DNA of 64,000 bases from Euglena gracilis (taxonomy: Eukaryota > Euglenida > Euglenophyceae > Euglenales): the NCBI GenBank assembly GCA_039621445.1, contig CP154955.1, positions 1,504,558 through 1,568,557 on the forward strand, given 5' to 3'. This document shows positions 21,700 to 30,934 of this stretch, piece after piece. Made by a program: the position numbers and the translations under genes. Within the stretch, counting starts at the first letter, position 1; each line of letters opens with the position of its first letter. The notes beneath the pieces are model-generated. The model ran no database searches and was not told the DNA's origin. It saw nothing but the letters and a program-made list of their open reading frames with translations.

Positions 21700-24171
21700 A
21701 TGATGTTTATTATTATTGTGGTTTTGGCGTTGATTGCTACCTATCTTTTAATTACTTCGGGGGTATTTAATTCTAAAACATCTGAGAACGAAGAAGATGA
21801 GGCTTATGATATTGATGAGTTAACTCCAGGTATGTTAGGTAGTGCACCATCTGATTCTATAGATGTATATGATTCTAGAAAACCAGTTAATATTCCAATG
21901 GAAGGAGCAATCAATGGATTAATTGAATCCTTCAAAACTGATGCTACTCAAGTATATATTGACTTTAAAGCCAATAAAAATAGTGAAAAATTTAAGGACT
22001 ACGTATTTGATAATTATAAACTTGAACTTCTGAAACGTAATGGATCTCTAACAGATGATCAACTAGATAAATATTTCAATGTAAAAAATACAGTTGTAAA
22101 GGATATTAATAATCTTTTTACATTTTATCTTGATAAAATCAAATTTAATGAAAGTAAGTCATATTTCATCCTCAAACGAGAGATCCTCAACACTGATGGT
22201 ACTAAATTGATCGTTAATGATCAAGTAATTGATGCAATAGCTAATTATGTATTGTCAAGCACTAAAATCCCAGGATCTGTTATTATTCTACTGAAATATA
22301 AGGTAAATACAACTGCACAAGAATTAATTGATCAAATGGTCATGTTAGCTGGATATAATTATACAACTGTTCTTGAAACACTGGAACAAGTTATTATAAG
22401 AGAACCAATGCCTGGTGTTTCAATTCTAGGAGTTGTTAATAATCCAACATCGAAAACTAGTAGCGGTGCAACAGTTGTTACACAAGGTTTTTGGACACAA
22501 GTCTACTATGTATTTAAAAATAATAATGTCGATCATAATCTGATTATAAATATCAGATTATCATTTATGACAGAAATGGTAAACAGATCTGTATTATCAA
22601 CATTGGTGTCTAACATGCAAAATCCTAAGTTAACAGATGCTATGAATAATTTGATTCAGTTATGTAAAAATTCTGAATCAAAGATTATTAAAACATTTCC
22701 ATATAACTTTGCACATGCATTGGTCACTGATGCAATTGCTGAAAATAAACGTATGATTACTATCAATTCAAAGATTGATGTATCTCAAATTGATAAAAAT
22801 AACATCGGTATTTCTAATATTGACAAATATGCTATTATTGAACACAATTTTCCAGTTGCTGTTCAGGAAATCAAGGTGCCAAGATACAATGAGCTTAAAT
22901 CATTTGATTATAAGAGTCCAACATATCCCATCCTTAGTTCTGATTACATGATTAATAATTATCTATCATTTCCCAATATCAAACACCAGGGGTTCTATCT
23001 TGATAGAACATCTGCAATTCAACCAAGTTACAGCGGTTCAATTGTCATCACAAATACGGCATCCAAAAATGATCTTGTCTTGGGTAATTTAATCATTTAT
23101 GCAACTCTACAAAGTGGTATAATCAATGGAGATTATAAAATGATCGAATCTTCTATCATTGATGATAATATCGTTATTAATAATGCTATTATGACTATTG
23201 AATCTGGAAGATATAATACACAATCTACATCAGCTGATAAATTCGATGCAGACATTGATCCAACTGCTAATTCAAATTGGTTGGATAGTAACACAATTAC
23301 TATTCCTGCTGGTAAATCAATTAGGATAAGAGCAACTAAGCAATCTACAACAGTTGGTGTTAGATATTTACGTATACTAGGAATGATGGTTACATTTTCA
23401 TCTATTCCTATTTCTGATTTCCTCAAAGTGCTTATTCTACATGATAAGACAGATGCATCTGAAAAATTTAACTCATTTGAATATGTTAACATTCCCTATG
23501 ACATGACAAATATCTTGATGACATTTGATTCATCCTATATTATCACAGCTCCATCACCAGTTACAGATACCAATAATATTATTACAAGTAATATACAACC
23601 TAAATACACATTGATTACTACTGGACAAGCAAATAGTAAGGTATTGAATATTACAACAGATAAGAATTCTGCTGGTATCACAGGAATTACTACATCTGTT
23701 GCAGGATTAGTAACAGATGCTGCATCTATTAATGCTTCAGATGTTAACAGACGAAATTCTTATCGTGTTAAATTTACTAATACTGACACAGTTCCTCTCA
23801 CAATTAAGAAAATGATAATCTATGGTGAAGTAAGTAGTACAGTTGATGGATTTTCAACATCTACATCTCTCAGTAGTATTCTAGCAGATGATAATGTTTT
23901 ATACAAAAATATCGTTAATGTTTTTACAATGAATAGCAGTGAAAATACAATTAATAACATGCAAGCTAATTTCGTTATAGATTTGGATAATCAACAGGCT
24001 TCTGGTACATACTATCTAGGTGCAGGAAGTAGTTTATATGTTGAACCATATGTATTTAGTTCAACATCTGCTGCTAATAGATACGTTAACATTAAAGCTA
24101 TTTATATGGAATTTACATCTCAAACTCCATCCCTTACTCTGACAATCATTAGACTCAATGATATTAAATAA
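21700..24171 (+). CDS. large N-terminally anchored virion-type protein, function unknown
   Basis: This 823-residue protein starts with a hydrophobic segment (about residues 2-21) ending near GVFNSK, which looks like a signal anchor, followed by an acidic stretch (NEEDEAYDIDEL). The middle is mixed helical. The C-terminal half (from about residue 430) is rich in Ser, Thr, Asn and alternating hydrophobics, with two similar beta-sandwich-like stretches near residues 440-570 and 680-820. I do not recognise a family. Size, anchor and placement beside other membrane proteins suggest a virion surface or inner-membrane component. The stop TAA is followed by another 75 open codons in the same frame (see 24172-24399). 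Confidence 0.7.
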   Translation: MMFIIIVVLALIATYLLITSGVFNSKTSENEEDEAYDIDELTPGMLGSAPSDSIDVYDSRKPVNIPMEGAINGLIESFKTDATQVYIDFKANKNSEKFKDYVFDNYKLELLKRNGSLTDDQLDKYFNVKNTVVKDINNLFTFYLDKIKFNESKSYFILKREILNTDGTKLIVNDQVIDAIANYVLSSTKIPGSVIILLKYKVNTTAQELIDQMVMLAGYNYTTVLETLEQVIIREPMPGVSILGVVNNPTSKTSSGATVVTQGFWTQVYYVFKNNNVDHNLIINIRLSFMTEMVNRSVLSTLVSNMQNPKLTDAMNNLIQLCKNSESKIIKTFPYNFAHALVTDAIAENKRMITINSKIDVSQIDKNNIGISNIDKYAIIEHNFPVAVQEIKVPRYNELKSFDYKSPTYPILSSDYMINNYLSFPNIKHQGFYLDRTSAIQPSYSGSIVITNTASKNDLVLGNLIIYATLQSGIINGDYKMIESSIIDDNIVINNAIMTIESGRYNTQSTSADKFDADIDPTANSNWLDSNTITIPAGKSIRIRATKQSTTVGVRYLRILGMMVTFSSIPISDFLKVLILHDKTDASEKFNSFEYVNIPYDMTNILMTFDSSYIITAPSPVTDTNNIITSNIQPKYTLITTGQANSKVLNITTDKNSAGITGITTSVAGLVTDAASINASDVNRRNSYRVKFTNTDTVPLTIKKMIIYGEVSSTVDGFSTSTSLSSILADDNVLYKNIVNVFTMNSSENTINNMQANFVIDLDNQQASGTYYLGAGSSLYVEPYVFSSTSAANRYVNIKAIYMEFTSQTPSLTLTIIRLNDIK

Positions 24172-24399
24172 AAAAATACATATACTACAACTACTGCTGA
24201 TGTATCTCTATGGACAAATGGTGCTGCATTGATCTTATTCAATCCACCTGGTGGAGGAGACTTATACAGTAACTTCAATGTTTCACCATTTTCTTCTGTC
24301 CCTAAATATATGGAAGAAAAATTCCATAGCGAACTATATGAACCATATTATAATCCACTTTCTGAACTCATGCAATATCCATCTGATTTTAGATACTAA
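24172..24399 (+). pseudogene. orphan C-terminal coding fragment, in frame with the upstream gene
   Basis: The frame of the preceding gene continues after its TAA for 75 codons to a TAA at 24397-24399. The composition is protein-like (ADVSLWTNGAALILFNPPGG and YEPYYNPLSELMQYPSDFRY). There is no early ATG. It is either the tail of the upstream gene cut off by a stop, or the last part of a deleted neighbour. Confidence 0.4.
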
Positions 24400-24418
24400 A
24401 AAAAAATATATTTTTTTT
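24399..24418. terminator. A/T palindrome between convergent genes
   Basis: A 20 bp perfect palindrome of eight A, TATA and eight T lies between the convergent reading frames ending at 24399 and 24417. Hairpins at transcript 3' ends mark polyadenylation in mimiviruses; the role here is inferred. Confidence 0.35.
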
Positions 24419-25094
24419 AACATACTGCCATCCTCATTAGATCTTCATATTTCTGCATTCCTGGGATTACTTGTCCTGTTTTATTATTGATCCATGTAGG
24501 AACAGCATTAACTGGTTTATCAGATGAAAACCCATTGAAATCTGGGAAATGTTTACTCAGAATTTCCTTTTGTTGAATACAAAATGGACATGTTGGACTT
24601 ACAACTACTTCCCATCCACATTTTGTCAATGGATCTATCGGTTTATCTGTCATGCGTTGTTTATTTTGTATATGTTGTTGCCTATTCTGACTTCCTCCTT
24701 GTTGTACTCCTACACCACTATCGAAATTATCCTTCTTATCATTCAAAAACAAAACAACAATGACAATGATTGCTACAATACCAATTAAAACCATAACAAT
24801 TGGCATCATAGATGTTTTATTTCCTTTTGTTACATTGCGTCCATCCGTAGATGACATTGATCTTCTTCTTTTACTATTAGATCTACTGTTTTGATCGCTA
24901 GGAAGCGTAATAAATGTACTATTGATACCTAATGGATCTGAATTCATTGGATCTGGATTCAATGAATATACTTTAGTATATGGCAACAAAGCATTATCTG
25001 ATTGATCTATTTTAGGTAGTGATGATATTGATCCTACTGGTTGCACAAATGCAACAACTTCATTATTGGTTAGTCTTGGACTTCTACTATTCAT
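24417..25094 (-). CDS. membrane-anchored thioredoxin/glutaredoxin-fold protein
   Basis: A 225-residue protein with a disordered N-terminal region, a basic stretch (SKRRR, 74-78), one transmembrane segment at about 97-117 and a C-terminal redox domain. The domain has the CxxC motif CPFC at 169-172 after a predicted beta strand (WEVVVSP) and a probable cis-Pro in AVPTW (199). It may shuffle disulphides of virion membrane proteins, as viral thiol oxidoreductases do in other large DNA viruses. It is followed by a 15 bp tandem repeat and the small membrane protein at 25202. The fold call is good; substrate unknown. Confidence 0.75.
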   Translation of the reverse strand: MNSRSPRLTNNEVVAFVQPVGSISSLPKIDQSDNALLPYTKVYSLNPDPMNSDPLGINSTFITLPSDQNSRSNSKRRRSMSSTDGRNVTKGNKTSMMPIVMVLIGIVAIIVIVVLFLNDKKDNFDSGVGVQQGGSQNRQQHIQNKQRMTDKPIDPLTKCGWEVVVSPTCPFCIQQKEILSKHFPDFNGFSSDKPVNAVPTWINNKTGQVIPGMQKYEDLMRMAVC

Positions 25095-25112
25095 AATATT
25101 ATATTAATATCG

Positions 25113-25202
25113 AATAAATTAATGCATAATAAATTAATGCATAATAAATTAATGCATAATAAATTAATGCATAATAAATTAATGCATAATAAATTAATGC
25201 AT
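25113..25202. repeat. six perfect copies of a 15 bp AT-rich repeat
   Basis: Unit AATAAATTAATGCAT, six head-to-tail copies (90 bp). It fills the gap between the start of the thioredoxin-like gene and the stop of the next gene, and its last bases overlap that stop codon. Confidence 0.95.
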
Positions 25203-25627
25203 CAAATCAATTTATAATATCCTGTTAATGTAGCTTCTGCTTTAGTAGTAGATCCCCAATTAGATGTTGATGGTTTATGATCATTATCATTGAAACCTTC
25301 AATTTTAAAACTATATGGTGATAAACCTGGATCATGAAGTTTGAATTTATAATTAGGATTTGAAACTCCATCATATGATGATGCCATTGTGTTTAACACA
25401 CTGGCTACGTTTGCTGTTACAGTTGAACCATCCACGCCCTTAGCTGTGAACGTACAATTCTTAAAAACTGTTTTAGGAATATCATCTGCGTTACCAACAA
25501 GGAAATTTTCACCTTTCTTCATTGAAAAATATAACCATCCTGTATAGTTATAAATTATATAGAACATAAATAGAGTAATTACTACTATTACTACAAGGAT
25601 TATTATAATTTTATAAACTTTGAACAT
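25202..25627 (-). CDS. small membrane protein, function unknown
   Basis: 141 residues with an N-terminal transmembrane anchor (about 6-27, rich in Ile and Val) and a polar, probably beta-rich ectodomain. I do not recognise a family. Its start overlaps the end of the gene at 25603 by 25 nt, so the two are likely co-transcribed. A virion membrane role is inferred only from the anchor and the neighbours. Confidence 0.65.
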   Translation of the reverse strand: MFKVYKIIIILVVIVVITLFMFYIIYNYTGWLYFSMKKGENFLVGNADDIPKTVFKNCTFTAKGVDGSTVTANVASVLNTMASSYDGVSNPNYKFKLHDPGLSPYSFKIEGFNDNDHKPSTSNWGSTTKAEATLTGYYKLI

Positions 25628-26145
25628 TTTAGTACTTTATCTACTATATAATTGCTATTTTTTTCTGGATCATTAAAACAATTTTCAGAGATGAAAGATA
25701 TAGATCTCATCAACCTAAATGTTACAATGAAATCTTCCCATTTTTCCTTTTCTATATATATTTTCGTATCATAAAGGGTTGCTCCATTTCTCTTATCTCC
25801 TAATTCTGGATCATATAAAAAATAATCATTATCTATGACTTCAATTTTTTGATTGTTAAATATTTTTCCCGGTTCTAATCCAAATGAATCCAACCCATAT
25901 TTACTAACCACATCTTCTCTTGTTAAAATATCGTTATTAGTTATAAAAATATCATAATTAGTCTTTAGATCTATCATGATAGCAATATCAGGATCGATAG
26001 ATGTAAAATCAGAGTTGTTATTCATATTTTTTGCGATGAAGTCTTTTATGTCTTTAACTGTAAAAAAACCATTTTCATTTATCTGATTAATTAATTCACT
26101 TCTGTCATCAGCAGATAACAATCCAAATAATTTACTATTATCCAT
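25603..26145 (-). CDS. hypothetical soluble protein
   Basis: 180 residues, acidic, no transmembrane segment or known motif. The first 40 residues (LLSADDRSELINQINENGFF and following) look helical. It ends inside the start of the 141-residue membrane protein, an overlap typical of compact viral operons. No function proposed. Confidence 0.6.
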   Translation of the reverse strand: MDNSKLFGLLSADDRSELINQINENGFFTVKDIKDFIAKNMNNNSDFTSIDPDIAIMIDLKTNYDIFITNNDILTREDVVSKYGLDSFGLEPGKIFNNQKIEVIDNDYFLYDPELGDKRNGATLYDTKIYIEKEKWEDFIVTFRLMRSISFISENCFNDPEKNSNYIVDKVLKCSKFIKL

Positions 26146-26192
26146 GTATATAGATTGTATTTTTTTATTCTCAAATTAGTTTAATTTATTCA

Positions 26193-27566
26193 CTACTTTT
26201 CATTTCTTCCATTATATGCAAAATTATCGGGATATCCAGGTGTAGGAAAGTATTCTCCTGTATTATATTCAACAGGAGAATATGTAGATGTAGGAGAATA
26301 TGTAGATGGTATAGGAGAATATGATGGATTAGATGTGGTAAAAATATCCGAGTTAATTGGAGCAGTAGTTGTCTGCCCTGTTATTGTATCAATAGTGTAT
26401 GGCTGTTGTGTATTAAACTGTTGTGCATTAAACTGTTGTGCACTTGTGTATGGCTGTTGTGTATTAAACTGTTGTGCACTTGTGTATGGCTGTTGTGTAT
26501 TAAACTGTTGTGCACTCGTGTATGGCTGTTGTGCATTAAACTGTTGTGCACTTGTGTATGGTTGTTGTGTATTAAACTGTTGTGCATTAAACTGTTGTGC
26601 ACTTGTGTATGGTTGTTGTGTATTAAACTGTTGTGCACTTGTGTATGGTTGTTGTGTATTAAACTGTTGTGCACTTGTGTATGGTTGTTGTGTATTAAAC
26701 TGTTGTGCACTTGTGTATGGCTGTTGTGTATTAAACTGTTGTGCACTTGTGTATGGCTGTTGTGTATTAAACTGTTGTGCACTTGTGTATGGCTGTTGTG
26801 TGTTGATTTGTTGTATGTCTTGAGAATCTTGCATGTCTTGAGGGTCTTGTTGTGAAGGATCTTGTGCATATTGTTGCTGATCTGTATTCATTTGTTCTTT
26901 TTTCTTCTTCATGCGTTGTATTATTAAATATACAACACCTGCAGCAACTATTACAACTACTGCTATTATTATCATATTAATTCCTAATTTCGTTAGAAAA
27001 TCTAGTGGATTCTCTTGTGTTATAGTCGCTTTTTGATTCATACTATTAGCAATATCTGATAGAACAGACATATTGGAATCAATTGTGTTATTGCAACTCT
27101 GAAGGAAATCAGATTTTACTTCTTGTGAATTTCCTGTAATTGTTGATCCTCTATTTGCAACTATACTTTGGGTAATAGAATTATTATTAGAACATACAAG
27201 TGTTAAATCTGTTAACTGTAGGTTGTTGATATCGTTTCTGATTTTGGTCTCCATATTAACGTTGTCATTTTGTGTTAGTCCATTAAATGCTCCTAAAAAA
27301 GCAACAGATTGTTTAGACAATTCCTGCACAATGTCATTTTTAACTTGTGAATTGAAACTACCTGACTGTGATACCTTTAATATGGAACTGAGATTAACAG
27401 ATACATCAGCATATTGTTTATTGTTAGAAATTGTAGATCCATTATCTGCTTCAATATATTGTACTACATTATTATTAGCTGTTGTAGTACTACTAATTTT
27501 CAAAATAGATTGATTAATTATACTATTTACAGCTGATGCACTTATTGAACTTGGTTTATTACCCAT
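26193..27566 (-). CDS. L1R/F9L-like myristoylated membrane protein with 12-residue tandem repeats
   Basis: 457 residues. It begins MGNKPSS, a good N-myristoylation signal. The ectodomain-like part (1-190) contains two related blocks (NGSTISNN near 42 and RGSTITGN near 140) with few Cys, as in the poxvirus L1/F9 and asfarvirus E248R family of virion membrane proteins. A transmembrane helix at about 197-216 is followed by KKKK. The C-terminal tail holds about ten repeats of YTSAQQFNTQQP (36 bp units, 26400-26800), then a Tyr/Pro/Ser-rich end. The repeats produce shadow frames on both strands. Family assignment rests on layout and the N-terminus. Confidence 0.7.
   Translation of the reverse strand: MGNKPSSISASAVNSIINQSILKISSTTTANNNVVQYIEADNGSTISNNKQYADVSVNLSSILKVSQSGSFNSQVKNDIVQELSKQSVAFLGAFNGLTQNDNVNMETKIRNDINNLQLTDLTLVCSNNNSITQSIVANRGSTITGNSQEVKSDFLQSCNNTIDSNMSVLSDIANSMNQKATITQENPLDFLTKLGINMIIIAVVVIVAAGVVYLIIQRMKKKKEQMNTDQQQYAQDPSQQDPQDMQDSQDIQQINTQQPYTSAQQFNTQQPYTSAQQFNTQQPYTSAQQFNTQQPYTSAQQFNTQQPYTSAQQFNTQQPYTSAQQFNAQQFNTQQPYTSAQQFNAQQPYTSAQQFNTQQPYTSAQQFNTQQPYTSAQQFNAQQFNTQQPYTIDTITGQTTTAPINSDIFTTSNPSYSPIPSTYSPTSTYSPVEYNTGEYFPTPGYPDNFAYNGRNEK
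26400..26800. repeat. 36 bp coding tandem repeat in the L1R/F9L-like gene
   Basis: Around ten units encoding YTSAQQFNTQQP, some with an inserted AQQFN pentad or a T-to-A change. Neighbouring units are nearly identical, so copy number probably changes by slippage or unequal recombination. Confidence 0.9.
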
Positions 27567-27574
27567 TTTAGAAT

Positions 27575-28416
27575 CTATATTAATTGTTGTTGAATAATTA
27601 CATAATCATTAAATAATAGATCCATTGATGGTCTTTCAAGTATAATAGGAACATTAAATTCCCTTGCGTAATCTATTATAGCCATCAGTCCATCAGTGTC
27701 TTTTAGGTTATTTTTATATTTACCCCATATTTTACCTTCTGTTACAGCATTGTGAATATCTGGAGCACATCCAATGTCTTTATCATTATCATTACAATGA
27801 ATTAGTAAACATTTAGGATCGATGTTAAGTCCATATTACCATGTTTCTGCTGATTTGTAATCAGATAAATCTACACCACATGTGCTGTATCTATACACAG
27901 TCCAAAATAATCCAAATTTGTATCAATTTCATCTTCAATTTGTTTAAATAATTTATTCAAAGCATTAGGATCATGATAAATTGAATTAGATGGCTTAAGG
28001 GCTGGAATTTCAAAATATATCCTAGTTACATTTTCAGGGTCATATAATTTAGGAAGTATTTTCATAATATTACTATCATCTTTTGGAAGATGGATTATAA
28101 AACCTTTTGCACCCATCTTATTACATATGTTCATTTGTTTGTGTATAGAATGTAAAGCAGCTGATTTTCCTGACCATGGATGAGAAATATAGGTATTATG
28201 GACATATATTTCCATATCTAGTGATTTGATATCATTAGCTTCTTTTTCGTCAATATTGATATTGTATGTCCTTGGTCCAGCAACGAATATCGATACAGCA
28301 GTTATATCAAAATTAGCACGATTTTTCGTATATTCTATAGCTGCTATTATATTATCATACATATTAGAATTCTTCTTTTTTGAATAAACACGATCAATAT
28401 GAGGTCCAATCCTCAT
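27575..28416 (-). pseudogene. endonuclease IV-like AP endonuclease, broken
   Basis: The N-terminal 181 codons (28416 down to 27871) read as an AP endonuclease family 2 / endonuclease IV TIM barrel: RIGPHIDRV at the start, HNTYISHPW, IIHLPKDD and FGLCIDTAHV. The frame then shifts at about 27870, meets a TAA at about 27838, and homologous coding continues to 27575 (LLIHCNDNDKD and PDIHNAVTEGKIWG, metal-ligand regions). The metal-binding half is thus separated from the N-terminal half. The intact enzyme nicks DNA at abasic sites in base-excision repair and occurs in several giant viruses. One frameshift plus one stop makes inactivation likely unless both are sequencing errors. Confidence 0.75.
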
Positions 28417-28459
28417 AATATTTGAATATTTATAATACTAAATATTATATCTATAATTA

Positions 28460-29275
28460 ATGGAATCTATCTTGAGATCATCAGTTGTTAGATATATTAC
28501 TATTATATTCAGAAATTTCAATGAAAAATATGATCTTAAACTCGATGATTATGCTAGCAGAGCTGATTCATTTGAAAAAGAACTATATGACATCAGTGAA
28601 GACTATTTACGTGATATCAATAACATCAAAAAATATATAGTAATAAATGATGGATATTTTCCTGATGATATACTTGGTATTAAATATATGAAATTGATGG
28701 TTACAGTTGGTGAAATATTATCCCATGAAATAGATGATAATCCAAGAGAAAAAATCACAAAAATGTTCGTTGATTTATTATATGCTAATAATAAGGATAA
28801 GAATCTATGCCTGGATATTGCAAAAAATATAGAAAAATCATGTTATAATGCCGTTATAAAGAATAGTAAACAATCAGAAGATCCACCATGTAGACAATGG
28901 GATTCACCTGTGTTCATGGAAATATACAGTAATAGGTGTGGAATAATCTACAATTTACTTGATCCCAATTCAAACACATGTAAATTATATGGGTCAAATT
29001 TATTGGATAAATTATTCTCAGGAGAAATAGATTCCAAAGAAATTGGCTTCAAAAGTGAAAAAGAACTATGCCCTCAAGCTACTCAAAAAGAAAGAGATGA
29101 AATAGCTATACGATCTGAACAACATGTTGTAGAAAAAGAATCTAACTTATTTAGATGTCCTAATTGTAAAGAAAGAAGAGTTACATATAGAGAAGTACAA
29201 TTGAGGGCTTTAGATGAAGCACCTGACTTCCTATGTAGATGTCTTAATTGTAAGCATAGATTTAAGGGCAAGTAA
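28460..29275 (+). CDS. transcription elongation factor TFIIS-like protein
   Basis: 271 residues. The C-terminal zinc ribbon is clear: CPNC at 233-236 and CLNC at 261-264, with the acidic hairpin LRALDEAPD between them, matching the catalytic RSADE loop of TFIIS (DE kept). The N-terminal and central parts are helical and diverged. TFIIS stimulates transcript cleavage by stalled RNA polymerase; most cytoplasmic giant viruses carry a copy that works with their own polymerase. It is divergently oriented from the endonuclease IV relic, with a 43 nt AT-rich gap. The long N-terminal region has no motif I can name. Confidence 0.88.
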   Translation: MESILRSSVVRYITIIFRNFNEKYDLKLDDYASRADSFEKELYDISEDYLRDINNIKKYIVINDGYFPDDILGIKYMKLMVTVGEILSHEIDDNPREKITKMFVDLLYANNKDKNLCLDIAKNIEKSCYNAVIKNSKQSEDPPCRQWDSPVFMEIYSNRCGIIYNLLDPNSNTCKLYGSNLLDKLFSGEIDSKEIGFKSEKELCPQATQKERDEIAIRSEQHVVEKESNLFRCPNCKERRVTYREVQLRALDEAPDFLCRCLNCKHRFKGK

Positions 29276-29319
29276 CTATTGGTGATATTACTATATTTTT
29301 ATAAAAAATAAATAAGAAA

Positions 29320-30660
29320 TTAACGAACACTATATAATCCTAATCCATACCATTTTTCTGGATTTTCTATAATAGGATGAATAGACGATGTATACTGTCT
29401 TTGTGGATGTTGATCAATCAACCATTCAGGAACATAATCACCATGATGTTGTATTTGATTTTCCAAGAGATTAAATATTTTATTGTATGAAACGTTACGA
29501 GAAGTTAAGATAATATCAATAATTTCACGTAATATTCCTCTGTTAAGATCTAGTTTGTAAATAACATGTAAAGGTGTTCTCATGATTATATGGCATTGTT
29601 TTCTAATTAAACGTTCATAATTATCAGTGTATCTTTTCAATATGTCCATCACAGACATATCACATATTTCTAAGTAATCCACAGGTGGTGGTAGACTTTC
29701 ACCTACTTTTATATATTCATCTGATAATATAACTCCTAATTCCTCAATTCTTTGAACATGTCTGATGAGAACGTTATAATTTCTTATGTCCGGTTTGATA
29801 ATTGAGTAATCAGATGCAGTGTAATGATTGTCAAATTTCTTAACTTCACCAATTACTTTATTACCATATATTTCTTTCACTGTAATGTCCATGAAATTAT
29901 GCTTCAATTTGAGTTCAATAGGTTTCAAACCTAGATTTAGATTGTAACCAACAAATCCTAATCCAAATCCTCTGTTAAAATATTTTATCAATCTGTCTTC
30001 GAAATTAATACTTCTGTATTTCGTGTTAACCAAATTAACTTGGTTAGCATGAGCATAAGCTCCTAAGGTTGTAGTATATGTTTTAAAACCATCAAAGGCA
30101 ATACAACAACTGGGTATATCAAAACCATGTATTATACTACTTAATGTGTGGTACATTCGCAAGATTATTTGATATTCTTGTACAATATATCGACGTCCAA
30201 TTTCATCTCCTGCAGTCACTACAATTATCAATATACCTTTCTTCATTTTCTGTACAATTTTAGGACATCTACAATTGGTAACTGTCATTGGTATATTCTC
30301 TATTATTTCACTACATAAGAAATCAACTTTCTTCCAGAATTTTTCCTTATCTAAGATTCCATAAATAAAGATATCAATATCGCATTTAATATCTTTATTT
30401 TTATAAAGTGGTCTAGCTGCAAATCCTCCTGCAATTATTATATTTGAAGTTGACCTCAAAATATCAATAATTATTGAATTTTCAGCCTTTATATCTCTAC
30501 AGTATTCTTCTTGAGTAATAGCTGTAAATTTGGACCAGTTTTTAGGAATCAGTGTAGGTACCTTAAAATCATACTCTGATGGTGTAATTTCTTCTATTGG
30601 AATAAGATCATCAGTAACATTAATATACCGATAGACATCGTTGAAATTGAGAAGATCCAT
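29320..30660 (-). CDS. nucleotidyltransferase-fold protein, substrate unknown
   Basis: 446 residues. Residues 74-100 (IIIAGGFAARPLY, then CDIDIFIYG) have the GG(x)n DxD arrangement of the polymerase-beta type nucleotidyltransferase fold, with candidate metal ligands D94 and D96. The rest is helical and basic with no named domain. An AAAATTGA box lies 25 nt upstream of the ATG, suggesting early expression. The gene converges with TFIIS. Similar stand-alone proteins occur in giant viruses, but the substrate cannot be told from sequence. Confidence 0.6.
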   Translation of the reverse strand: MDLLNFNDVYRYINVTDDLIPIEEITPSEYDFKVPTLIPKNWSKFTAITQEEYCRDIKAENSIIIDILRSTSNIIIAGGFAARPLYKNKDIKCDIDIFIYGILDKEKFWKKVDFLCSEIIENIPMTVTNCRCPKIVQKMKKGILIIVVTAGDEIGRRYIVQEYQIILRMYHTLSSIIHGFDIPSCCIAFDGFKTYTTTLGAYAHANQVNLVNTKYRSINFEDRLIKYFNRGFGLGFVGYNLNLGLKPIELKLKHNFMDITVKEIYGNKVIGEVKKFDNHYTASDYSIIKPDIRNYNVLIRHVQRIEELGVILSDEYIKVGESLPPPVDYLEICDMSVMDILKRYTDNYERLIRKQCHIIMRTPLHVIYKLDLNRGILREIIDIILTSRNVSYNKIFNLLENQIQHHGDYVPEWLIDQHPQRQYTSSIHPIIENPEKWYGLGLYSVR

Positions 30661-30684
30661 TGATTATAAATTTTAATAGTTTAT

Positions 30685-30692
30685 TCAATTTT
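30685..30692 (-). promoter_or_regulatory. early-promoter-like AAAATTGA box
   Basis: TCAATTTT on the plus strand, inside a longer A/T run, 25 nt before the ATG at 30660. Confidence 0.6.
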
Positions 30693-30709
30693 TTTTTGAA
30701 ATATCTGCT

Positions 30710-30755
30710 GAAAACAGCATAAAAACAGCATAAAAACAGCATAAAACCAGCAGAA
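30710..30755. repeat. 11 bp direct repeats in an intergenic gap
   Basis: Four copies of AAAACAGCATA-like units in the 274 nt gap between the nucleotidyltransferase-like gene and PCNA. Nothing else is evident in the gap. Confidence 0.7.
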
Positions 30756-30934
30756 AAATATTGAATATATTTATTCTCTCTCATCAGTCTCTATCCTGTG
30801 AAAATAGATCGTGACAAAAAAGTAAACAGATTGTTGGACTCCATTTACTTTGGTCGACTACGACATTTTTTCAATAATAGAATTCAATTTTTTATGATGA
30901 CAAAACTTGAGAAAAAGTAGATATATTGGCTTTT

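Noticed and set aside
26335-26869. Cys-rich plus-strand and His/Asn-rich minus-strand frames
   Set aside because: Shadows of the 36 bp repeat in the L1R/F9L-like gene.
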